Positions 1 through 11,500 of a DNA stretch of 64,000 nt are shown here, piece by piece. Below the pieces are notes generated by a model. The model ran no database searches. It was not told the DNA's origin and was given only the letters and a program-made list of their open reading frames with translations. Source of the stretch: Anaeramoeba flamelloides (lineage: Eukaryota > Metamonada > Anaeramoebidae); NCBI GenBank assembly GCA_027625915.1, contig JANTQA010000048.1, positions 310,001 to 374,000 on the forward strand. Direction: 5' to 3'. Each line of letters starts with the position of its first letter. Position 1 is the stretch's first letter. Made by a program: the position numbers and the translations under genes.

Positions 1-618
1 AAGAATTTTATTTTAAAAATAATATTATTTAAAAACAATCCAAAAAAATGGAAATTATTAAAACAATCTTTACCACAAATAATTGAAACAAATTCGAAAT
101 ATACACAATCAAATTCAAAAAAAGATTATAATAATTCTCTTATAACTCATTTTAATAACCATAATGATGATGATGATGATTTAATTAAAAGGATATTTGC
201 AAATTGTATCACTTTAAAACAAAAAAGAAAACTAATTATTTCTTTATTAAAGCAATATAAAATCGAAACAAATAATACTATTATTGATTTAATTAAACAA
301 TTATTATTTGACTATTTAAAATTTTCATATCCATTCTTTCAAAATATCAAATTTAATCAAATAGATTTCGAATTTAATCAATTATTATCAATTTTATTGA
401 TTTTTACTCCATTGGGAAACAATAGTATATTTTTAAAAAAAATTATTAATTTCCTTTTCAAATCGTTAAACAACCAAACCTTTTATCTTCAGCATATAGA
501 GATTTACAATTCAATAATAAATTTATCTTTCATGGATGATAAAGTTTTTCAGAATAAATTTTTAAAAAATTATATTAACAAATTGTCAAATGAAAATTTT
601 CAAAATTTATTAAAATAA
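1..618 (+). CDS. 3' end of an unrecognised protein gene (partial)
   Basis: Frame 1 is open from the first base to a TAA at 616-618, giving the last 205 residues of a protein or of its final exon. The open frame has no internal stop although it is very AT-rich, which supports real coding. The visible part is rich in Asn, Lys, Ile and Leu, has a run of five Asp (near 166-180) and looks all-alpha with alternating hydrophobic stretches, without a predicted signal peptide or clear membrane segment. I recognise no domain. It ends about 5 kb upstream of the RasGAP gene on the same strand. Its 5' part lies outside the window, so its start and function cannot be given. Confidence 0.6.
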   Translation, partial: KNFILKIILFKNNPKKWKLLKQSLPQIIETNSKYTQSNSKKDYNNSLITHFNNHNDDDDDLIKRIFANCITLKQKRKLIISLLKQYKIETNNTIIDLIKQLLFDYLKFSYPFFQNIKFNQIDFEFNQLLSILLIFTPLGNNSIFLKKIINFLFKSLNNQTFYLQHIEIYNSIINLSFMDDKVFQNKFLKNYINKLSNENFQNLLK

Positions 619-1059
619 TATCAATATTTAGATCTACAATAGATACAAAAATTTATTTTTATTTTTATTTATTTATTATCTTTTTTTTTTAAAAAAAAAA
701 AAACTTTGTTTTTTAATCAAATGAAAAATCCTTTTTCTCTTTTTTTTTTGTTCCTTTTCAGTTTAAAAATACTATTTTTTTTTTTTTTTTTTCTTTATGG
801 AAAAAGAGGAAGTTAACTTCTCTTAAAATAAAATTAAAAAATAACTCTTTTTTTTCGTTCTTTTTACAGAAATAGCCTTACATTTTTTTAATATTCAAAA
901 AAAGATGATCGAATAGTTAAAAAATCTATAATTTATTACTTTAAATCGCAAATTATTTTTTTTTAATAAATTTTAATTTTATACTTGATTGGTTAATAAT
1001 TGTAGTTCATACAAACAGCATTCCATTCATAGGCACAATGCCAAAAATGAAGAATTTGT

Positions 1060-1160
1060 AATGATTTATATTATTTTCTTTATTTTTCTTCTTGTTATTT
1101 TTATTTTGGGAATTTTTTTTTTCTTTTTACTCCTTTCTCACCATAAATAAATAAATAAAT
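1060..1160 (+). repeat. AAAT-tailed retroposon, short 3' fragment (family F)
   Basis: The end reads ACTCCTTTCTCACCATAAAT followed by AAAT repeats. The same 3' end, with the same T-rich lead-in, occurs at 21.7 kb and 56.5 kb where target-site duplications are visible. Only the last ~100 bp are present here and I could not find a clear duplication. Confidence 0.5.
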
Positions 1161-2204
1161 CTAGTTGAGACTCAACAAGATTAATATTGAACGTTTCCAA
1201 ATATTAAATAATAATAATGGATGAAATGGAAAAAAATATAAACTTTGTAACTTTTATTTAAATATTATTCTTAACATAAACAAACAACCCCCAATTTGGC
1301 AATAGAAGTTTACAATTTTCATTAAAAATTGTTTTTAAATGTCATGAATGATCATTTATAATCGAAAAAAAGAATGTATTGTCATGTTCTCATATTTTTT
1401 TGTGGTTTTAATAACTTGTGTTTGTGGAAATTATATTTCAGTATTTCAAAAATCATCTTTAAGGTCGGAATAATTTTTTTTTTTTTTTCTTTATATTATT
1501 AAATTGTTTTACAAAGAATTATTCAAGATTAAAGTTGAATTTAGTTCGTGATGAAAAGAATACAAGATTATTTGAAGGTCTTTATCAAATTCGCCAATCA
1601 AGAATTGTTGATGGAATTCTAAAAAAAAAAATCTGTTGTAACTTTTTTTTGTAAAACCAGTTTGATCTTTTTTGGTACATTTATTTTTATTGTTTCATTT
1701 TATTTTAATTTTTTTTTTTTTTACTTTTATTGTGATTATCAAGAGTTTAATATTAATTATGTTAATGTTTTCTTACTTATTGTGATTTACATTTCAGTTT
1801 TCTAAAAAAAAAACAAACAATTAGAGAACTACATTATGTTTCAAATTCTTCTATTTATTATACAGATGCATATATAAATATATCATTTGAATTGAAAGAT
1901 ATAACTGTCCTCTCTTTTAAATTCTCCCCTTACAAGATTAAATATTGGAAAATTTTGAAACTTCGCAATAAATTCAAAAATAAAAAAATAATTGAGTAAT
2001 TTCATCACACTTAAAGCAGTTAAAAATGTACAATTATAAAATTTTATTTAAATTGGAAATATTTTTAATTTTGGGAATATTTGAATTATTTTTTTTTTTC
2101 ATTTTGTTTTCCAATTTTTCCTTTATAAGTATGTCCAAAATATTGGGAGAAGATTATATTAAAAAACCTAATTATTTTATTTTTTTCATCTCAAGGTAGT
2201 AAGT

Positions 2205-2775
2205 TACTTATTTTGTAACATTGGCTTTTTTTAGTCAAAAATGGTCAGTTTTATTACAGAAATAGAATATATTCTGTTTTTATTAATTCATTATTCTTCT
2301 CAAAATATAATTTCAATTTTTAGATCAATATTATTTTTTCTAATTGTGTAATTTTTTTTTTTATTTGTTTTTTTTTTTTTTTTGATTTATCTTTTTCTTT
2401 TTATTTTTAAATAGTCGATTTGAAAAAAAATATAAATTTGTTTGAAACTCTTAATTAATTATTAGAAAATTGAGGCTTTATATTTTCTTTTAAAATTCAT
2501 ATATTTACAATAGAAATCTTATTGTGGATAATTTTATTCTTCCAAACAAATTGTGAATTTTGTAGGAGAAGTTATATGAAAGTGGTACATAAATTTTTTT
2601 AAAATTTTTGTTTTATTTTTTTTTGCAAATTTATATTTTTTTATTGTATTTGGTTGATTATTATCGATCCTAATCCGAAATATATTGTTTCTGAACAATC
2701 TTAAGTTGGCTTCTTCTTAAAAAAATGAATTTTTCATTTTTGATTGGCATTGCTGAGTGGAATGAAGTTTATAAT
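2205..2775 (+). repeat. Dispersed repeat L, copy 1 (carries an empty MITE site)
   Basis: The stretch aligns by eye, with gaps, to 37321-38095 in the same orientation; shared blocks include AAATGGTCAGTTTTATTA and the block ending GGAATGAAGTTTA / GAAATGGAGTTTA. At 2263-2264 this copy has an uninterrupted TA where copy 2 contains a 194 bp MITE. Its nature is unknown; no coding seen. Confidence 0.6.
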
Positions 2776-3972
2776 AAACCTACAGACATATTTTATTTAT
2801 ACCAAAGAATTATATTAATGTGTGTTAGGGATATTTAGATCAAATTTTATATAGCCAATAATAACAAATAACTTTTCAATTTTTAAATAAACTCTGTTTC
2901 AAATCAAATTTACTAAAAATTTTGGGAATTATTCTTAATTGAATCAACTTAATTGAAAATATTATTCTAAAATATAAGAAATTCTTTCATATATAAAAAA
3001 AAATAAACTGGTTGTTTAAAGGTTATGAAAACGGAATAATAAAAATTAAATCCAATATTTTAAAAATTGGTATACCCTTTTATTTGAACTGATAAATCTC
3101 GTTTTGTAAATTCTAGTGAAAAAAGTATATATATTCAATAGAATAATTTCATTGGTGAATGAGTAAAAAGTTCTTAGAAATCGTATTGATAACTCCCTAA
3201 ATGTTAAACTTTTATTCTTTAAATATCTCATTTTCAATATAAAGATACAATTCCTCTGGTTATTTTATAGAATTTTTTTTTTCTTTATTTTCACTTTTCT
3301 TTGTTCTGTGCATCAATCTAATAATGTTGTTTCTTTATTCATATATATAACTACTTCGGAATCAAACTTTTACTGTTTCCATTTTTATACTACAGATTAT
3401 TTCCAAATTGGTTTTTTCTTATATTGTTTTTTTCATTTTCCAAAAGTTCAACATCAATTGATAAAATACAGAAAATGATAAAAGGGATGATTAAAATGAA
3501 AAACACTAATAAATAATCCTCTTATTAATAATTAAATCCAATAGTACTGATAATTTGGGGGGTATGAACTATGGTTTTAAAGTGGATTTAGATTAAATTT
3601 GTGTTATTTTATGTTACAATAGTGATTATAATAATCAACTTCCAAAGCCAATGATCATTACTTTAAAATACAAAATTTACATTCATTTTTCTTTTTTTAG
3701 TAACAAAGGATCAATTTCCAATATTATTTACAAGATCAAATATTTTTTAAGGTTAATTATTTGATTATTTCTGTCGATTTTAAATCAAGAATGAAAATTT
3801 TTTACAAGTTTTCATAATTTTATCATTTTTTTAGAAATTTTTTTGTTTTTTGTTCTGACAATAAAATTTATCTAAAATTATATCTATTTTACGAGAAAGT
3901 TGTATATTTAAATTATAATATTTATGTGAGAAAAATTTATGAATAATAGAACTTTTAGAAATCTTTACAATA

Positions 3973-4231
3973 CCCTAATAAATTTTTTTTATATAAAATG
4001 TTATAAACGTGTTGTAAAGTTGTTATAAATGTTTAAAATGTTATAAATTTTTATAATGAAAATTGTTATAACATAAATCTTTGTTATAAAATGTTTTATA
4101 AAAATTGTAACATGTTATAATCCTGTTATAAGAATATTTTTTCAAAAAATATTGAAAAAATCATCATTTAAAACAAAATTTTGTTATAAAAAGGTTATTT
4201 AGATGTTATAATAAATTTTTTTTTATTAGGG
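3973..4231. mobile_element. 259 bp MITE with TA duplication (family I)
   Basis: The ends are near-perfect inverted repeats, CCCTAATAAATTTTTTTTAT at the left and its complement at the right, flanked by TA at 3971-3972 and 4232-4233. The interior repeats the motif TGTTATAA or its complement TTATAACA many times. No coding capacity. TA duplication points to the Tc1/mariner superfamily, but no transposase is seen in the window. Confidence 0.75.
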
Positions 4232-4412
4232 TATCTGGATATTTTTTATTGTTTTTTCCATAATTTTTATATGTTTTATATCAAAAAATAACGAGTTTTT
4301 ATTTTAACAAATGGGTTAAACTTTTTTAAAAGTATTTTTTTGACAACTGTTATTTAATCATTGTAATTATACTATTTGGATCATTTTTTAAATTTCGTAA
4401 GCACTAACACCA

Positions 4413-4969
4413 TAAGGTTTACAATCCCTGAACTTTGAAAAGGGATTAACTTGTGTCGGGTGTGGTGAATTGTGAATTTGATTCTTAGCTGATCGATCTA
4501 GAACTTGGTATTGTTTTTAATAATAGTTCAAATTAGCAATTTTTGACAATTTATTTTTTTTTTTCTACGAAATCCGAATTTTTCAGTCGAAGACATTTAT
4601 ATTGGGAGATAAGTTATAAAAAACGTGATTTTTTGGGTTGTTGATTGAGTTATTTAATTAACTTTGGTTTTATTTTTAGCTTTTAAAAAAAAATTTTTTT
4701 TTTTTTATTGAATTAGACAAAGCGTAATTAAAAATTATAATTAACAAGTAAAAACTCATTTTAAAATACCTACTTCCCAGAGTATTAATATTTAACTCTT
4801 CAATTCATATTTGGGAAAAAAAAAAAAATAAATTGTCAAAAATTGCCATTTCGAACAATTTTTAAAAACAATACCAATTCCTAGATCGATCAGCTAAGAA
4901 TCAAAACATAATATCCATACACCCGAAACAAGATAATCTTGTTGCAAATTTCAGGGATTGTAAACCTTA
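4413..4969. mobile_element. 557 bp long-inverted-repeat element (family B, copy 1)
   Basis: The first 20 bases, TAAGGTTTACAATCCCTGAA, are perfectly complementary to the last 20. The inverted repeat continues imperfectly inward for about 150 bp and includes the block AGCTGATCGATCTAGAACTT near 4489 and its complement near 4870-4895. Other copies are at 44.3 kb and, split by nested insertions, at 31.97-35.30 kb. Non-coding; probably a non-autonomous foldback-type DNA transposon. Confidence 0.75.
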
Positions 4970-5577
4970 AATCATAATTTTTTTCTTTTTTAAAAATTAA
5001 AAATTAAACCCCAATAAAGTGTAAAAAAAATAAGTTTTACACTTAATAGGTCTATTCGAAAAAAGTAAGTTCAAAAAGTTTTAAAAAAGGCTAAGAGTAA
5101 GTAACTCAAACTGTTTGACAAACTTAATCTCAAAAATTTGAGCAAAACTTTTTCAGTCTTTTAATTACTCACTATTTACAATTACTTTTAAAAAAAATGA
5201 GAAATGATTTTTAAATTTAGAATTTTAAAAGTACTTCCAAAATGGAATATATCAAATTTCACTCACCACATTTAAGTTTATTATTTTTATCTTGTTGTTG
5301 AAATTCGGAAAATAGTCAGGCTGAAAAATAATAATATTTTTGAAGGCAAACAATCCACAATAAGATTTTACAACAGATTTTCTTTGTGGCAATCTAAGAG
5401 GAAAAAAATCTTTTTAAGGATACTTTTATTTTTTCTGTATGATCAGAACTGTAGTGGTAACATTAGTTCTTTCCTAATCTGTTAAAAGTCATCAACAAGT
5501 AAAAATTTCCAAAAAAACTTCGCGTTTGGGTTTTAATCATTTTTCAAAAAAATCAAATCTTGTTGTTTATTTTTTTG

Positions 5578-8500
5578 ATGAACAAAAGTCTGAAAAGACA
5601 ACACACCCAAAAGTTTATTACTTCAAAAAGGAATATCCAACTTGAAAGGTTAAACCAAAACAAACACACAACCAAAAAATCTGTCAACAAATTCGAAAAT
5701 CAGGTTTTAAATTTACCAAAAAGAGCCCCAACGTTACCTGTTTGGAAACGAGGGTGGCTCTTAAAACGGGGCAAGAAAAATGGGAGGTGGAAAAGAAGAT
5801 GGTTCAAATTAAATGGAAGTTTCAATACGCTGAGTTATTATAAAACCGATTTGGTCAATTCGGAGGTGAATGCGCTTGGTGAGATACCCGTAACCGAATT
5901 GCTGAGCACCATGCCCGCTGGCGATGTCTTTTTGAAGGAAAACTCCTTTGCATTGCTTTTAAAAGATCGTCTCTATCTGGTACGATCTGACTGCCACGAA
6001 GAGGCGAAGGACTGGATGGCGAATTTGAATTTGATGTTGTACTTTCACAGATTAGCGACAAGGGAAGTGCGCCATGAGGATAAAGAGGCACTGATCTCCT
6101 TTTTATATTACTTGGAGGAACTTGAGGTTAGCTACAAGGAAACTGTAAAACAATTGAGACTGGAGAGAACAAAGATCTCGTTTGAAACAAAAACTTATAA
6201 AAAAACAAAAATATTGTCAAGGAAGATAGGGGACACCATTACAGAATTCCGTTCCTTGTTTGAGTCCATCGAGAAGTGCAGAAACTTAATCTTGGTAAAG
6301 CTTTGGATTTTAAGTAAAGATCCTACCATAAAACAAAAGTTTAAAGTTCTTGCCTTGGGCTCGCAACAGAACCAAGATCTTGAGGACTATTTGCAAGTGG
6401 AAAAATACCAAATCATTAACGTTTATGATGATTCTTCAAATGACAAATGGCTTGGTGGCTGTGAGAACAATGTAGGTTGGTTTGTTCCCCGTAAAATTCA
6501 AATTTTACAAGCCAGCCAAGGTATTGAATTAACAGATCGGTGTCTTGTCTCAAAGTCTAAAGGTAAATCATTTTTTCCTTTTTTTTTTTGAGAAATTTTC
6601 ATTTTTTCTTCTTACTCGACCCAAAACACAAGAAATAAAATTTTCATTTTAAATACAAGACCTCACTTTGTGTGTCGTGTGATTAATTTTATATTTAGGT
6701 TTATATAATGCTTTAATAACAATCAATTTATCTGAAAAAACAAAGAGAATGTTAAGAGATCAACTGAAAAAAAAAAAATGAAATATCTAAAGCAACAAAA
6801 TAATTTAGAAACAAAAGAAAAAGTAATGAAGGTTCAATTGTGGTTTCCGTACATGACTGATCATTCATTTTTTTTTTTACTGGTATTTTCTGTTTAAATT
6901 TGACAGAATTTCCTACTCATTATCATTTTTCAATTCTTCAATATTCTTTTTATTTCAAATTCCCACTTTACCAAAAATATACCAATAAATACAAAATAAA
7001 AAAGTGCCACTCAAGGAAAAAGATATTACATAACACAACGTGCTTCTTCTGAAACTTTATGGTTATAAAAAAATAGGAAGATGAAATGAAAAATTTATCC
7101 CATTTATTAGGCAAAAACAAGCAAAAAATATTCATAATTTTTAATTCAAAATTTTTATAACAACTAAAATTAATTTTCTAAAGAATTACTCTATAAACAT
7201 TCATTTATAATTGTTTAAATTAGGAATAAATATCTACACCGATATAATTTTATAAATAAAGGAAAAATTTAACTTCCTTCTTGAATACAGCAATTTTCAA
7301 AAAGTCTGGCAAAATAGTTTTCAAAAGTATCTTAAAAAAGTCGACAAATGTGTGTGATTATATCTTTTATGACTTTATTAAAAAATTTTTTTCATCACAC
7401 TTTTTTAAAACGACTATAATTTTTTTTTTATTATCACTAATTGATAAAACACAAAATCCTCCGAAATTAATCAAAAATAAATATTTTTCGAATTTAATAT
7501 CAGCTATTCTTCATAAATTTTGAGAAAAAATTTTTTTTATTTCTAATTTGTAAATTAAAGTGTGATTATTTAGGACTAATTTTCCACCCAGGGAGGGTAT
7601 TTAGTTATTATTTTATTTTAAAATCACTTCTCAAAAAGAATTTTTCATTCTGAAGAAATTGGACAAAAAAATTACTAATTTCAAAGCTAAAAACACCCAA
7701 AACAACAAAAAAAAATTTCAATAGATTTTTGATTGAAAATTTTTAAAAATAATTGGATTTTATAGATTTTCAAGCACAGGTTCAAATTGTAAAACTATTT
7801 CAAAATTGTAAAAGTAACTAAAAACAAAATTTATAAAGCCCAAGGAATTTTTTAGTGTTAATAGATTTGAAATGGAAATTATCAAATTGTAAAATCAAAT
7901 TTTGGTCGGATCTAAGAAGGGTAAAATTGTGAAAATTGTTGAATGGTGAAAAATTTACCATTTTTTTCACATTTTTTATTAGAAAAAATCAAATCATTAG
8001 CAATACATGTTCAAATGTTTGCTGATGATTTAATTTTGATTATGAAAGGATCAATGATAGAAATCAATTTTCAACGGGAAAAAATTTTTAAAATTATAAG
8101 AGATTTTGGAATGAATCCGAATAATAAAAAAACGATAAAAACTTTAATTCCAAAAGAAATTTTATATCTTGGTATTTGGCTAGATAAAAAAACACACTTA
8201 AAATTTAACCAATGATAAAGTTAAAAAAAATTTCAAAAATCGAGTCAATATTTTAGAACAAAAAAAAATTGCTAATGGATTAAAAATTCACTTTTTTAAA
8301 GCCGTTTTACATAGTCAATTATTATATGGATTAGAAATATTTGATCTAACTGAAAATGATTTCAAAGAAATAGACACTTGGATCAATAAAAAGGTCACTA
8401 AATCCCTTTTAAAAATTAATCCACATTCCCCAAGACTTATTTATAAAACAGAAGCAAAAATTGATTCAGTAAGGATAACGATATATAAGAGAAAATATAA

Positions 8501-11500
8501 ATTAATTCAAAAATTAAATTTTTTAGTATTCGAAAAACTAATTAAACTTCTGCCATTCAGAGAAAAAGTAGTTGAAAATATTAACTGGAAATCAAAAACA
8601 TTAAAAGATTTGGAATTAGAATTAGACAACTATCGAATTAATCAATTAAAGAATAGCCCAAGTTGGAAAGTACGAAAATATCTAAAAATAGTACAAATCA
8701 ATAGAAATATTAATAAACAACAAAAATATTTAAAATGGAAAGGTTCTACCTCAATCTTAAAACTTAGAACATTCACAAATTATTTAAACAGGTACTCTTA
8801 TGTTATGAATGAAGATAAATCAAAATTTTGTAAATTATGCAAAAAAATAAATAATTTAGATATCATTGAAGATTTGGATCATTTTCTCTGGAACTGCCCA
8901 GCCTATGAAAATAATCGTAAAATCTGGATATCTGAATTAAAAAAGATTAATATATCTCATATATTACAAAACAATAATATTCTTAATATTATTGACAGAA
9001 AAGATTCCATAACTTTATTAGCCCTAGTGGAAAACAAAAGTATATGGAAATCTTTTAAAAAAATTTCTAAATCACAATTTAGGAATTCGGGCAAACAAGA
9101 GGAACTAAAAACTCCTCTCTTAAACAATAAAAAAAAAAAAAAAAAATTTACCATTTTTTTGAAAGAGAAATTTCCCAGTGGATAAATTGAACTGAGATTG
9201 TAAAACTCTTTCAAAAGTTTTTTTTTTATCAATAACTCCACTGTTTTCACCTGGAATTTTATTCCTTACACTTGTATGATAAAAATAAAAATAAAAAATT
9301 TCAAGTTAGATAAAACTACTACTTTTCTTTACCTTTCATCATGAATAATAAAGTTTATTTAAAATATAATCAAAATTACAGAACTTCAAATTCATGAGGC
9401 TATAGTATTTATTGTTTTAAGTAGTACCACCCTTTTTAAAGTCTCTCGTCGAGAAAAAAGTGCACATTTCAGGTAAAAAATTCCAAAAAACGGAAGGATG
9501 AATTTTAGTTTAATTCAACTTGGATATATTTACTTTGATAGATAATAAAGAATAGTTTTGAAAATGCTGTATTCATCCAATAAAACTAGAATAGAAAAAA
9601 AAAAATTCATTATGATAATTATTCTATTTCCTATGTTTTTTTTTACTTTTTGAAATAAACCGAAAATTAAAAAAAATTTTCGGTTTATTTCAAAAAGTAA
9701 AAAAAACCTAACAAAAGTGTCCGTCAAGTCTCTGTGGAGTGTCTAGGTTTTTCAGAATTCAAAATAATAGGGTAAAATAAAAGATTTAACTCTATTCATT
9801 TGAATTTTGGAAAAGATAACGGCTGTTTTTTTAATTTTTGAAATAAAAAGAAAATTAAATAAATTTTCTGTTTCTTACAAAAATTGATGAAAAACCTAAC
9901 GAAAGTGTCCGTCAAGTTCCGTAGAGTGTCGTCAAGTGCCTAGGTTTTTTTAATTTAAGAAATAAACCGAAAATTTTTGAAATTTTCTTTACATTTCAAA
10001 AAGTAAAACAAACCTAACGAGAGTGTCCTAGGTTTTTTTTACTTTTTGAAATAAACCGAAAATTTCTTAAAATTTTCAGTTTATTTCAAAAATTAAAAAA
10101 AACCTAACGGAAAAATCAAAAAAAAAAAATATTTTTTTCAATTTAAATCAATAAATAATTCTTTAATAGTCAAAATAATAGGTTCCCAATTTGAAAGATA
10201 TTTATTTAAATTTCAAATACTTGTAAAATATATGATTATAACCTCTTAACTAAAAAAAAAAAAAAATTCAAATTTTTGACTATTAAATTTGAAAAAATCT
10301 TTCTCGAACCTGTAAAATTGTATTTTTCAACTTTAATTGTTAAATATATTTTGAAAAATAATTATTGATCCAAGATCTTTTATTAACTAATAATTTTTGT
10401 TCTAATTGAAGTTATCAAAAAGTAAAAAATTAGCAAATGTTTAATTTTTTTTTCAAAAAATTTTTTCTTGATCGTGTAGGGCATTTTTTAATCAAATCAG
10501 ATTTAATCTGAATTTAAAAAAAAAAAAAAAAATACATTTTAAATTGTCAAAATGAAGGAATCTGGGGAAAAAATTAAAAAAACGAAAAAGAATTAAAAAT
10601 CCGAAAAAAAGTTAAAGAGCAAATTTAAAAAAAATAATTCACTATAAAACATCAAGTTTATTCAATTTTTTTTTTTTGTTTGTAGAAATAAAATGAATAA
10701 AAGCCCACTCATAAAAGAGAATGAAAAAGAAAAATAGAAGGAAAAATTAAATAAAATGTTAAAATTAAATAAAAAAATATTACGAATAAAATAAAACAAA
10801 AAATAAAAAAATACTAATTATCTTAATAGAAAAAAGAGGCAATCAAGGAGAATGGTTTTTTAACGATTTAAAGATATCATTATTTCACAAATTAACGAGG
10901 CACTCGGAAAAGACAACATTCAGGAAAGAACAAAAGGGGATTTTTGCGTTAAGTAATTACCGAATAATAAATTTCAGTTCCAAAATAAATCTTCAATCCA
11001 CTCAAATCATTGACCTGACTGATATTAAAAGGGTTACTAACGCTGAAGCGAAAATAAATAAGAAATTTTGCTTTAATATCCAAATGTATAATGGCAATAA
11101 TCACATTTTGAGGGCATATGACAAAACGACATTTGACAAATGGATGGAAACATTACAATTATTGTTGAATCTGATTGAATTGAATCAGTACATTGAATCG
11201 AATGAAATTGAAATCTTAAAAGTAAGAACGGGTGAATTATTAAATTATATCGAAATTTTAAATCAAAGGAATGAGGATGAATTTATTCAGCTGGAGACAC
11301 AGTTACAAAAGAAATTAAATTTAGAGCCTATTTCCTTTTTAAAAAGTGTGAACAGAAAAAAAATAGAATATATTTATTATCCAAAAAAATATATTACAAT
11401 TAAGAAAATCTTATTACTTCAGCAAATTGGCGAATTAGAATACATTAATTATCATTTATTATCGTATCAAGGAAGGTTATATTTTCCAAATTCACCCAAT

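Larger units (their letters stand above)
619..5577. other. Intergenic stretch, repeats only
   Basis: About 5 kb without a credible coding region. It holds an AAAT-tailed retroposon fragment (1060-1160), one copy of a dispersed repeat also present at 37.3 kb, a 259 bp MITE and a 557 bp inverted-repeat element. Between these I see only homopolymer-rich AT sequence. Confidence 0.6.
6563..10829 (+). other. 4.27 kb intron of the RasGAP gene
   Basis: The intron begins GTAAATC and ends TTAATAG. It splits a Glu codon (phase 1), the same phase and place as the intron of the paralogue at 59042-61838. It is long partly because of insertions: a 1.18 kb truncated LINE and a 0.5 kb palindrome array. The remaining ~2.6 kb is AT-rich with no coding seen. 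Confidence 0.8.

Noticed and set aside
5560-5577. Start of the first RasGAP gene at TTG 5560
   Set aside because: The upstream codons start with TTG; the first in-frame ATG is 5578, so I used that. The same reasoning moves the second gene's start from 57793 to 57817.
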